NCBI GenBank assembly: GCA_949295395.1
Contig: CASFLB010000045.1
Location: forward strand, 1 to 16,767
DNA: 16,767 bases
From: an uncultured Pseudomonadota bacterium
Lineage (GTDB): Bacteria > Pseudomonadota > Alphaproteobacteria > RF32 > CAG-239
Reading direction: 5' to 3'
In this document: positions 1 to 6,720 of the stretch, piece after piece
Layout: the number at the start of each line of letters is the position of its first letter
Numbering within the stretch: the first letter of the stretch is position 1
The notes under the pieces: model-generated
Database searches by the model: none
What the model was told of the DNA's origin: nothing
What the model saw: only the letters and a program-made list of their open reading frames with translations
Program-made: the position numbers and the translations under genes

Positions 1-1
1 C

Positions 2-649
2 ATGCTGCTGATGCCTTTGGGTCTTGATTATTACGCTCTGATTGTTCTTGGCAAGGGAATAGGGCTGGTGAACGACATCACCGCCAAGGTCGCCTCTTTG
101 CCGCACGCGGGCTTGCCGGTTTTATCCATGCCGCTATGGGGATTAGTCGCGATTGTTTATGGCGGCTTGTGGCTATGTATATGGCAAAAGAAATGGCGTC
201 ATTTCGGCTGGATAGCAATTATCATCGGCGTCATGAGTATGATAACCACCAAAGTTCCCGATGTTTTAGTTGATGCCAGCGGCAAAGCGGTTGCGGTTAA
301 AGATGAGCAGGGAGATATGGTTGTTCTGCCGAGCCGCGGAAAATATTTTGTAAAACAAATATGGCTTGATAAGACCTCAAGTCCCGAACTCAGCAAACAA
401 CAAAAGAAAGAGCTGACGAAAATCACCAAGGGCAAAGCAGAGAATAAAAATTGGCTGGATATGACTTGCGCAGATAATCAATGCCTTTATAAAAATAAAG
501 TGAATATCATCAAAAATAAGGGAATTGAAATCGACGGCAAACCGTTTGACAGCCAACAATCATTAGGCGCTTCAATTTATATCAATGATAACAAGATAAA
601 AATTGATACGGTAAGAGAATACATCGGTCACCGCCTGTGGAATGAATAA
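2..649 (+). CDS. comEC: ComEC/Rec2 DNA-uptake channel protein, C-terminal part (5' end outside window)
   Basis: C-terminal 215 residues of a ComEC/Rec2-type inner-membrane protein, which in naturally competent bacteria forms the channel passing single-stranded DNA into the cytoplasm. The fragment opens with MPLGLD, typical of the last membrane block of alphaproteobacterial ComEC. Two hydrophobic stretches follow (about residues 42-60 and 68-82), then a soluble tail containing PDVLVDASGKAVAVKD, also characteristic of this group. The frame is open at the window edge, so the ATG at base 2 is probably internal rather than the start. The tail lacks the zinc ligands of a metallo-beta-lactamase domain (no HxHxDH). 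It is rich in Lys/Asn and has one Cys pair (C-x5-C, around residues 154-160). It ends just before a terminator shared with convergent prfC. The family call is from memory of conserved motifs; activity in DNA uptake is inferred. Confidence 0.78.
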   Translation: MLLMPLGLDYYALIVLGKGIGLVNDITAKVASLPHAGLPVLSMPLWGLVAIVYGGLWLCIWQKKWRHFGWIAIIIGVMSMITTKVPDVLVDASGKAVAVKDEQGDMVVLPSRGKYFVKQIWLDKTSSPELSKQQKKELTKITKGKAENKNWLDMTCADNQCLYKNKVNIIKNKGIEIDGKPFDSQQSLGASIYINDNKIKIDTVREYIGHRLWNE

Positions 650-675
650 AAAAGAGGGCATTAAGCCCTCTAATA
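646..675. terminator. Intrinsic terminator between convergent comEC and prfC
   Basis: A 7-bp perfect stem (AGAGGGC 653-659 with GCCCTCT 665-671) has a 5-nt loop. On the minus strand it is followed by five T (652-648), so it best serves prfC. The plus-strand side has only a weak T stretch further on, but the hairpin probably ends comEC too. Confidence 0.75.
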
Positions 676-681
676 AAAGTT

Positions 682-2271
682 TTACTTAAACATTTCTCGC
701 GTTTTCATAAATTTCAGATGAGGAAAATCCTCTTGAGTTTTGTTCAAGTGCCAAGCATTGCGCGCCAAGAAGACAAGCGCATTGTCATGATCCTGAGCCA
801 AAGAAATTTGATTGGTGTTTTGGAATTTTTCCAACTGAGCCTTGTCGTCGGAATCAACCCACCGCGCGGTGTAATATTGCGTCGGTTCAAATAAAACGGG
901 GATGTTAAACTCGTTTTTGATACGGTCAGCCATAACTTCAAATTGCAAGGCACCGACCACACCGACAATCCATTCGCCGCCGCTCATCGGCTTAAAGACG
1001 GAAGCTCCACCTTCTTCGGCAATCTGCATTAAGGCGTTGCCGAGATGTTTTGATTTAAGCGGGTCAAGCGCACGAACAGATTTCAACAGTTCCGGAGCAA
1101 AACTCGGAATTCCGGTAAAGTTAAGTTTTTCGCCTTCGGTGAGGGTGTCACCGATACGAAGTTGCCCATGGTTAGGAATACCGATAATATCGCCGGCATA
1201 AGCATCTTCGGCCAACTCGCGGTCTTGTGCCATAAACATAACCGGTGTCGGGATTTTAATTCCTTTTCCGGTACGAACCTGAGTAAGCGTCATTCCACGT
1301 TTGAAGTGTCCGGAGCAAAGCCGCATAAAGGCAATACGGTCACGGTGCTTAGGATCCATATTCGCTTGAATTTTGAAAACAAAGCCCGAAACTTTTTTCT
1401 CATCGGGAGAAACCATGCGCTCAAGGGCAGGGTGTGGACGCGGCAAAGGCGCAATTTCATGCAAACCTTCCAAAATCTCGCGTACACCGAAGTTATTGAT
1501 GGCACTGCCGAAAAAGACAGGTGTAAGCGCACCGGCAAGATAAAGGTCCAAATCAAACGCCGGACAAAGCTCACGAACCATAGTAACGTCTTCACGCAGC
1601 TTAGCCACGGCATAGTCGGGTAGGAGCTTATCAAGTTTCGGGTCGTCAAGCCCTTCGCAAGTTTCGATTGTGGCATTTATGGTTGATTTGTCGCCGGTTT
1701 TGTTCATCAAAATCAGGCGGTCGTTAAAAAGATCATAACAACCGAGAAAATCTTTGCCCATTCCAATCGGCCAGCTCGCCGGCGTAACATCTAAAGCCAG
1801 CGTTTTTTCAATATCATCAAGCAAAACAAAAGGATCAAGACCTTCGCGGTCTAGTTTGTTGATAAAGGTGAGAATAGGTACATTGCGCAAACGGCAAACT
1901 TCAAATAATTTCTTTGTTTGCGTTTCAATACCTTTGGCGGAATCAAGCACCATAACGGCCGAGTCAACAGCGGTTAAAACACGATAGGTGTCTTCGGAAA
2001 AGTCCTCGTGCCCCGGTGTATCAAGAAGATTAAAGGTGACGCCGTTATAGTCAAAGTTCATAACTGATGACGCGACGGAAATACCACGTTCCTGCTCAAC
2101 CTTCATCCAGTCGGAACGAGCATGACGCGCTTCACCGCGGGCTTTAACTGCGCCAGCTTGTTGAATGGCACCACCAAACAGCAACAACTTTTCGGTCAAG
2201 GTAGTCTTACCGGCATCAGGGTGAGAAATAATCGCAAAACATTTGCGCGGATTTACTTTATTATCAGCCAT
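682..2271 (-). CDS. prfC: Peptide chain release factor 3 (RF3), GTPase
   Basis: Translational GTPase that removes RF1/RF2 from the ribosome after peptide release, acting in the cytosol. The 529 residues match the usual RF3 length. GTPase motifs are intact: P-loop HPDAGKTT (17-24), switch I RGISV (62-66), DTPGH (84-88) and NKLD (138-141). The SDWMKVEQERGISV block before switch I is typical of RF3 and distinguishes it from EF-G. Domain II and the RF3-type C-terminal domain follow, with a region reading GGASVFKPMSGGEWIVGVVGALQ (described here in pieces: GGASVFKP at about 425, then the VGVVGALQFEV block). It is transcribed alone, converging on comEC. No strong Shine-Dalgarno precedes the ATG at 2271, but the next in-frame ATG lies beyond the P-loop, so this start is firm. 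Confidence 0.96.
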   Translation of the reverse strand: MADNKVNPRKCFAIISHPDAGKTTLTEKLLLFGGAIQQAGAVKARGEARHARSDWMKVEQERGISVASSVMNFDYNGVTFNLLDTPGHEDFSEDTYRVLTAVDSAVMVLDSAKGIETQTKKLFEVCRLRNVPILTFINKLDREGLDPFVLLDDIEKTLALDVTPASWPIGMGKDFLGCYDLFNDRLILMNKTGDKSTINATIETCEGLDDPKLDKLLPDYAVAKLREDVTMVRELCPAFDLDLYLAGALTPVFFGSAINNFGVREILEGLHEIAPLPRPHPALERMVSPDEKKVSGFVFKIQANMDPKHRDRIAFMRLCSGHFKRGMTLTQVRTGKGIKIPTPVMFMAQDRELAEDAYAGDIIGIPNHGQLRIGDTLTEGEKLNFTGIPSFAPELLKSVRALDPLKSKHLGNALMQIAEEGGASVFKPMSGGEWIVGVVGALQFEVMADRIKNEFNIPVLFEPTQYYTARWVDSDDKAQLEKFQNTNQISLAQDHDNALVFLARNAWHLNKTQEDFPHLKFMKTREMFK

Positions 2272-2354
2272 TTATAAAAACTCATTAAGATAAAAGATTA
2301 AGATTTAGAGCCTTTTTAACGCAAAAGAAACAAGATTGCAAGCAAAAAGAAAAC

Positions 2355-2379
2355 AAAAAAAAGCAGTCCGAAAACTGCC
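2355..2379 (-). terminator. Intrinsic terminator after the small secreted-protein gene
   Basis: A 5-bp stem (GCAGT 2363-2367 with ACTGC 2374-2378) has a 6-nt loop and is followed on the minus strand by eight T (2362-2355). It lies just downstream of the gene ending at 2397 and insulates prfC. Confidence 0.7.
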
Positions 2380-2396
2380 TTAAATAAAAAATCTTT

Positions 2397-2762
2397 CTAA
2401 AGAAGATAGCAACAATATTTGCGTCCATGAGCGTGAATCACAACTTTTTGACCGCAACAAATCTTTCTCCAAGAAGATAAAGACGTCTTAAAAACACCTT
2501 CTATAAGCCCATCTTTATAAATACGGCCTTTGACAAGTGGGATTTCACCTGTCTTACTCTTTTTTCTCACATCTTTCAAAACAATGACGCGCCCGTCATT
2601 AAGAACAAAATTAATGTATTTTTTTCTCTCAAAGGGGTTGTCTCGTTTTGCAATAATTTGTTTCGAAATTCGCACGACTGTTAAGGTGTCCTGAACATTT
2701 CCGGCCAGTAAAACAAGTGGTGTGAATAAGAGTAAAGTGACAAAAATAAAAATATGCTTCAT
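2397..2762 (-). CDS. Unrecognised small secreted protein with two Cys-Cys pairs
   Basis: I do not recognise this family. From the ATG at 2762 it is 121 residues: K2-H3, a hydrophobic core (residues 4-20), then a soluble part, so it reads as exported. The mature part looks beta-rich (INFVLNDGRVIVLKDV) and is basic. Its last 20 residues hold two vicinal cysteine pairs, C102-C103 and C117-C118, with H110 and H112 between, which could bind metal or form disulfides. The frame stays open upstream to a GTG at 2807 and an ATG at 2786. The GTG lies inside the candidate promoter, and the signal-peptide shape favours 2762. No Shine-Dalgarno is visible at any of these starts. It forms its own transcription unit between two terminators. 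Confidence 0.6.
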   Translation of the reverse strand: MKHIFIFVTLLLFTPLVLLAGNVQDTLTVVRISKQIIAKRDNPFERKKYINFVLNDGRVIVLKDVRKKSKTGEIPLVKGRIYKDGLIEGVFKTSLSSWRKICCGQKVVIHAHGRKYCCYLL

Positions 2763-2797
2763 AATTATAAAATTAAAATAATTCATAAACTGGAGCA

Positions 2798-2826
2798 AAA
2801 ATAGCACAGCTGAAGCAAAGAGTCAA
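2798..2826 (-). promoter_or_regulatory. Candidate sigma-70 promoter for the 2397-2762 gene
   Basis: On the minus strand, TTGACT (2826-2821), a 17-nt spacer, then TATTTT (2803-2798). Predicted transcription start is near 2791, about 28 nt before the ATG at 2762. This argues against the GTG at 2807 as start. Confidence 0.4.
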
Positions 2827-2839
2827 TCCATTTATTGAC

Positions 2840-2868
2840 AAAAAACGACAGGGTAAAACCTGTCGTTT
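2840..2868 (-). terminator. Intrinsic terminator after the 2880-3458 gene
   Basis: A 10-bp perfect stem (AAACGACAGG 2843-2852 with CCTGTCGTTT 2859-2868) has loop GTAAAA. On the minus strand it ends in a run of T (2845-2840). It starts 12 nt beyond the stop codon at 2880. Confidence 0.85.
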
Positions 2869-2879
2869 AAGAATATAGA

Positions 2880-3458
2880 CTATCTCTTTAGAATAAGGGA
2901 AGCATAAAATTTTCCAAACCCAACCATATCTTCAAAAAAGAAGTACCCATCATCAAATCTTGTACATACAGGAAAACCTTCTCTTGAGTTGCACCAAAAA
3001 CGAAATTTACCTAATGGCTCATCTCCAGCCTTTACGCGCAAGGCAGAAACCGCTTTCCAGTTATTAAAAAGAGTCATGACTTCGTCAGGAGATAATAATT
3101 TTCCGCCCAATCGTCGAATATAGTTTGCAAGAACAGGCGGATTGACTCCATATTGCACTCGGCTATGAATAACGAGATTAGGGCTGATACGATATCCGAT
3201 AATTCTTCCGTTTTGGGGCAAATAATCGGTGCTTTCGACCAGATTTTCATAAACATAGCGAGGTTGATGATAATCATCAACTTTGAGAGGCAATTCACCA
3301 TTCCAACGAGGTTCACCGGCAGGACCTTTGTAAACGCCGCTTTTTCCCGATAACTCTTTGTTTGTCTTATTGTTGCCCCATATTGCAACAATGACAACAA
3401 AACAGAATAAGAAGACATTAATCCCAATCAAGATAAAAATAACGGTTATTTCATCCAT
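2880..3458 (-). CDS. Unrecognised single-pass membrane protein
   Basis: 192 residues, family not recognised. The N-terminus has one strongly hydrophobic segment (about residues 5-27) followed by NNKTNK. This suggests a membrane anchor with most of the chain on one side. The soluble part has several GYR/WNG/YFFFEDMVGF-type aromatic patches and two cysteines (in FWCNS and PVCTRF, about residues 155 and 165). No catalytic motif is evident. The ATG at 3458 is the only start placed before the membrane segment, but it has no Shine-Dalgarno. It lies in the same direction as the upstream lipoprotein gene but is separated by a terminator (3570-3593), so it is not in that operon. Confidence 0.55.
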   Translation of the reverse strand: MDEITVIFILIGINVFLFCFVVIVAIWGNNKTNKELSGKSGVYKGPAGEPRWNGELPLKVDDYHQPRYVYENLVESTDYLPQNGRIIGYRISPNLVIHSRVQYGVNPPVLANYIRRLGGKLLSPDEVMTLFNNWKAVSALRVKAGDEPLGKFRFWCNSREGFPVCTRFDDGYFFFEDMVGFGKFYASLILKR

Positions 3459-3569
3459 AATTATACCGGAATATTTTAAGAGGCTTATATGACCGGATCC
3501 TCATTGATAAAACATAATAATAATTAATTAGGGGCAGAGTATATTTTCTCTCAAGAAGAGTCAAGAGAT

Positions 3570-3593
3570 AAAAAAAGCGGCATAATGCCGCTT
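3570..3593 (-). terminator. Intrinsic terminator after the TPR lipoprotein gene
   Basis: An 8-bp perfect stem (AAGCGGCA 3575-3582 with TGCCGCTT 3586-3593) has loop TAA. On the minus strand it is followed by five T (3574-3570). It starts about 20 nt after the stop at 3615. Confidence 0.85.
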
Positions 3594-3614
3594 ATAAGAA
3601 AATGAAAGAAAAAA

Positions 3615-4856
3615 CTATTCTGCAAAAGGAGACAAAACTTCCGGAATGAGAATTTGAACATCTTCCACAGTTTCAATATTTTCGGCAACCGGAGCTGATG
3701 TATCCTTGGACTGAACAGGTGTTGCTTCTTTTGTTTCCGGCTTTGTGTCTTCTTTTACGTCAGGTTTCGCCGTTGAAACAACAGTATTTTGAGGTGCCGT
3801 TTCGCTATGGGCAATTCCAAGAGATTTTTCAATAGCCGCTTTTTCGGCTGATTTTTCTTTATCCGTAATTAAGCCAAGTTCGGAAATAACTTCAACCTTA
3901 CGCAAATCTTTTGCCGCAGAGAGAATATCTTTTGCCGGAGCTTTAGGCTTCATGCGTTGACGTGGTTTGGGTGGTAAGATAGCTTTGATAATGAGGTCGC
4001 GTTCTGCCGAAAATTCTTGCGGTGTAATTGCACGCGCTTCAACCGCCTCTTTGAGCGAGTTGATACGTTCAATGATTAAATCGGGAGAAGGGACGGGTGC
4101 ATCGATTCCCAAAGCTGGGGGCATGTTAGACAGCGGGAGAAGACCGCCGATATTAGCGGCACGGGCTTCCAAAAACTCTTGCTTTGTAATCATATCGTTT
4201 TCAGCTAATTCATTCATGATAAGGAAGCGGGAAACAATATTTTTTTCACCTTCATCAAAAAGAACTTCGACAGCTTTGATGTCGGCCTGAGAGTCGGCCT
4301 GATTATTAGCAATCAAACGTTGCGTGCGAACAAAGAGAGCTTCTTCCATGGCAGACTTTCCCTGACGTTCAGCCGCCTCTTTTGAGATATTAAAGGTCAT
4401 GGTGCCATTGTGATTTTCAATCATAAAATCGGTAATTTGCATATTAAGCAAGCGCAAACGCTTACGAGCAACTTCCGTCATTTTCTCGGGAGCAGAACCT
4501 TCGGTGCCGAGAATAGTCATTTCATCACCACCGATAATGATAATGTCTTCATAATACTGGCGGGCACGGTTCAGCCGACCAAGTTTTTCATAAACCAAAG
4601 CGCCGACCATTAGAGCCTGTGTGTTTTTGGGATTAACGGCCAAAGCCTGAATAACATAATTTTCAGCCTCGGCAAAATTGCCTTGAGAATAGGCTACGGT
4701 AGCCAAATCAGCATCATTTTGCCCTTCGGTGCCATAAGATTTATCGGCAAACCAACTGTGATTAGGTCTTTCTAATGACAATTCGGAACAAGCGCAGAGC
4801 AGGCTTGACAGCATAAAAGTGCAAACAGCTGATTTTGCAAGAGTATTAAAAGACAC
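3615..4856 (-). CDS. TPR lipoprotein with SHOCT-like repeat motifs
   Basis: Start chosen at GTG 4856: it has a good Shine-Dalgarno (AAGGAG, 4868-4863 read on the minus strand) about 6 nt upstream. The longer frame to 4937 would run through the candidate promoter. The 413-residue product begins with a lipoprotein signal peptide ending in the lipobox L20-C-A-C23. Residues ~50-110 hold a TPR-like pair (LATVAYSQGNFAEAENYVIQ, then ALAVNPKNTQALMVGALVYE), which suggests protein-protein interaction at the envelope. Three later segments share the SHOCT-like pattern helix-'xIT'-acidic helix: NDMITKQEF, ARAITPQEF and LGLITDKEK. The last ~80 residues are a Lys/Glu/Pro/Thr-rich, probably disordered tail. 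The specific role is unknown. Envelope anchoring is inferred from the lipobox. Confidence 0.75.
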   Translation of the reverse strand: MSFNTLAKSAVCTFMLSSLLCACSELSLERPNHSWFADKSYGTEGQNDADLATVAYSQGNFAEAENYVIQALAVNPKNTQALMVGALVYEKLGRLNRARQYYEDIIIIGGDEMTILGTEGSAPEKMTEVARKRLRLLNMQITDFMIENHNGTMTFNISKEAAERQGKSAMEEALFVRTQRLIANNQADSQADIKAVEVLFDEGEKNIVSRFLIMNELAENDMITKQEFLEARAANIGGLLPLSNMPPALGIDAPVPSPDLIIERINSLKEAVEARAITPQEFSAERDLIIKAILPPKPRQRMKPKAPAKDILSAAKDLRKVEVISELGLITDKEKSAEKAAIEKSLGIAHSETAPQNTVVSTAKPDVKEDTKPETKEATPVQSKDTSAPVAENIETVEDVQILIPEVLSPFAE

Positions 4857-4908
4857 AGGTCTCTCCTTTCTGACAGAATGGAAATAATAAGAGTAATTAC
4901 TGGAAGAT

Positions 4909-4937
4909 ATAATAATAAATAAAGGTAAATAATACAA
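4909..4937 (-). promoter_or_regulatory. Candidate promoter for the TPR lipoprotein gene
   Basis: On the minus strand, TTGTAT (4937-4932), a 17-nt spacer, then TATTAT (4914-4909). It places the transcription start near 4902, about 45 nt before GTG 4856 and upstream of its ribosome binding site. Confidence 0.4.
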
Positions 4938-4965
4938 TAATTTTGAAAGGGGCTGTTAATTTTGC

Positions 4966-4993
4966 TTGATTTTAATAAAAAAATATGTACTAT
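4966..4993 (+). promoter_or_regulatory. Candidate promoter for tRNA-Leu (and possibly tig)
   Basis: TTGATT (4966-4971), a 16-nt spacer, then TACTAT (4988-4993). Predicted start is near 5000, 13 nt before the tRNA. No terminator separates the tRNA from tig, so tig may be read from here after tRNA processing. Confidence 0.4.
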
Positions 4994-5012
4994 TCAGACA
5001 ATAACAAACACC

Positions 5013-5097
5013 GCAGGCGTGGTGAAATTGGTAGACACGCCAGACTTAGGATCTGGTGGCGAAAGCTGTGAGAGTTCGAGTCTCTCCGCCTGCACCA
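5013..5097 (+). tRNA. tRNA-Leu (anticodon UAG), CCA encoded
   Basis: A complete class II tRNA. The 7-bp acceptor stem (GCAGGCG 5013-5019 with CGCCTGC 5087-5093) is perfect. A5094 is the discriminator and CCA is genomically encoded at 5095-5097. The anticodon stem CCAGA/TCTGG encloses the loop CTTAGGA, giving anticodon TAG at 5047-5049, which reads CUN leucine codons. A long variable arm (TGGCGAAAGCTGT, from 5057) and a T arm with GAGAG/CTCTC around TTCGAGT agree with leucine identity. It lies 55 nt upstream of tig. Confidence 0.97.
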
Positions 5098-5152
5098 TTT
5101 TGCTGTAAAGGGCAAAATGTTGGATAATAACAAAAGGAAAGAGTACAGATTC

Positions 5153-6589
5153 ATGAATGTAACCGAGTTAAAATCAGAAGGCCTGAAAAAAGAATATAAA
5201 GTATCGATTCCGGCCGCAGATGTCGCCGCAAAGGTTGATGAAAAGATTAATCAGGTATCAAAAAACATAAAATTACCGGGTTTCCGCCCCGGAAAAGCAC
5301 CGAAAGCTATGTTAAAGCAAAAATATAAAGCTTCGGTTATGGGTGAGGTTTTGGACGATATGGTCCGCGAAGCTTCTGAAAAAGTTGTTTTGGATAAAAA
5401 ACTTCGTCCGGCTATGATGCCCGCTGTAAAGATTACGGCTTACGGCGAAGATAAAGACATTGAGTTTGAAATGTCTCTTGAGATTCTGCCTGAGTTTAAG
5501 CTTGGTGATATCAGCAAAATGAACTTGGAAAAGTTTATGGCTGAAGTTCCGGCTGAAGAAGTTGATAAGGCTTTGGATTATATGGCAAAATCACGCCGTG
5601 AAACGGTTAAAGTTGAAGAAGACCGTGCCGCAAAGAAGGGTGAGACTGTAGTTATTGACTTTGTTGGTTCAATTGACGGAGTCGAATTTAAGGGCGGCAA
5701 GGGCAATGCTTATCCGTTAGAGTTAGGTTCAGGCGCCTTTATTCCTGGATTTGAAGATCAGTTGGTTGGCAAAAAGGTAGGGGATAAAGTTGATGTTAAA
5801 GTAACCTTCCCAGAAAACTATCATGCCAAAGACTTAGCCGGAAAAGACGCTGTTTTTGCGGTAGAAATTAAAGAACTCCGTGAAAAGAAAGAAACCAAGA
5901 TTGATGATGAGTTTGCAAAATCTATGGGAGAAGAAAGCCTTGAGGCTCTCAAAAATAAAATTGCGGAGAGAATAAAGGTCGATTATGAGGCCGCTTCTCG
6001 TATGAAGTTAAAACGCCAACTCCTTGATATTCTTGATAATGAATATGACTTTGACGTTCCGCAAGGCTTGGTCGATGCTGAATATAAAGGCATTGTATCT
6101 CAGTATGAACAGGCTAAAAAATATAATCAGCTTGATGAAAGTGAAAAAGCTAAGTCTGAAGAAGAGCTCTTGGCTGAATACAAAGATATTGCTGTTCGCC
6201 GCGTCAAACTTGGTTTGGTCTTGTCAGAAATCGGAAAAGACGCAAAAATCAATATCGAAGCCGATGATATTAATAAAGCCATTATGAACGAGGCTAGAAG
6301 ATATCCTGGACAAGAAAAAGCTGTGTTTGACTATTATTTGAAGAACAAACAGGCTGTTGAAGCTTTGAAAGCGCCGATTTTTGAAGAAAAGATAATTGAT
6401 CACATCATCTCTAAGGCAAATGTTTCTGAAAAAATCATTTCAGTAACAGAGTTGTATAACTTTGAGGAAGAAGAAAAACCGGCTAAAAAGACCGCTAAGA
6501 AGGCTACTAAAGCCGCTAAGGCAGAAGCTTCCGAAGAAGAAACTGAAGAGAAAAAATCTTCAAGAAAAACAACAAAGAAGAGCGCTTAG
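5153..6589 (+). CDS. tig: Trigger factor, ribosome-bound chaperone / peptidyl-prolyl isomerase
   Basis: Ribosome-associated chaperone that binds nascent chains at the exit tunnel. Start set at ATG 5153 because trigger factors begin at the ribosome-binding domain (MNVTELKSEGLKKEY). A purine-rich AAGGAAAGAG precedes it. The ATG at 5117 would add 12 atypical residues. With this start the ribosome-docking signature GFRPGKAP falls at 43-50, as in the E. coli protein. A complete FKBP-type PPIase domain follows (about 160-242; IDFVGSIDGVEF, FIPGFEDQLVG), then the C-terminal cradle. The 478-residue chain ends in a Lys/Ala/Glu-rich, probably disordered tail of ~40 residues. It has its own terminator and is not followed by clpP/clpX, a frequent arrangement elsewhere. 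Confidence 0.96.
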   Translation: MNVTELKSEGLKKEYKVSIPAADVAAKVDEKINQVSKNIKLPGFRPGKAPKAMLKQKYKASVMGEVLDDMVREASEKVVLDKKLRPAMMPAVKITAYGEDKDIEFEMSLEILPEFKLGDISKMNLEKFMAEVPAEEVDKALDYMAKSRRETVKVEEDRAAKKGETVVIDFVGSIDGVEFKGGKGNAYPLELGSGAFIPGFEDQLVGKKVGDKVDVKVTFPENYHAKDLAGKDAVFAVEIKELREKKETKIDDEFAKSMGEESLEALKNKIAERIKVDYEAASRMKLKRQLLDILDNEYDFDVPQGLVDAEYKGIVSQYEQAKKYNQLDESEKAKSEEELLAEYKDIAVRRVKLGLVLSEIGKDAKINIEADDINKAIMNEARRYPGQEKAVFDYYLKNKQAVEALKAPIFEEKIIDHIISKANVSEKIISVTELYNFEEEEKPAKKTAKKATKAAKAEASEEETEEKKSSRKTTKKSA

Positions 6590-6612
6590 TTCATAAAATA
6601 AGCAAAAAAAGA

Positions 6613-6640
6613 GAACCGTCGCAAGGCGGTTCCTTTTTAT
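6613..6640 (+). terminator. Intrinsic terminator after tig
   Basis: An 8-bp stem (GAACCGTC 6613-6620 with GGCGGTTC 6625-6632, one G-T pair) closes on a GCAA tetraloop of GNRA type. It is followed by CTTTTTAT (6633-6640). Confidence 0.85.
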
Positions 6641-6680
6641 GTAAAATCAATACATTAAATTCAAAAAGCTAGAAAATATA

Positions 6681-6720
6681 AAAAAATAAGGTTACCGCAA
6701 AGGCAACCTTATTTTTTTTT
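6681..6720. terminator. Bidirectional terminator between tig and coaD-HD
   Basis: A long near-perfect inverted repeat pairs AAAAAATAAGGTT (6681-6693) with AACCTTATTTTTT (6705-6717), plus an inner CC/GG pair. Nine T follow on the plus strand and six T on the minus strand. It abuts the coaD-HD stop codon (6719-6721), so it ends that gene and backs up the tig terminator. Confidence 0.85.

Noticed and set aside
1162..1623. Plus-strand open frames inside prfC and similar long antisense frames elsewhere
   Set aside because: They lie opposite or out of frame with clearly conserved genes, lack ribosome sites and show no family motifs.
2760..3470. The shared TATAATTATG at the starts of the 2762 and 3458 genes as a leaderless promoter
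   Set aside because: A -10 box touching the start codon would put the transcript start inside the gene. In AT-rich DNA this 10-mer twice is likely chance.
4857..4937. ATG at 4937 as start of the TPR lipoprotein
   Set aside because: It would add 27 residues before the signal peptide and overlap the candidate promoter. GTG 4856 has a good ribosome site and gives a normal lipoprotein N-terminus.
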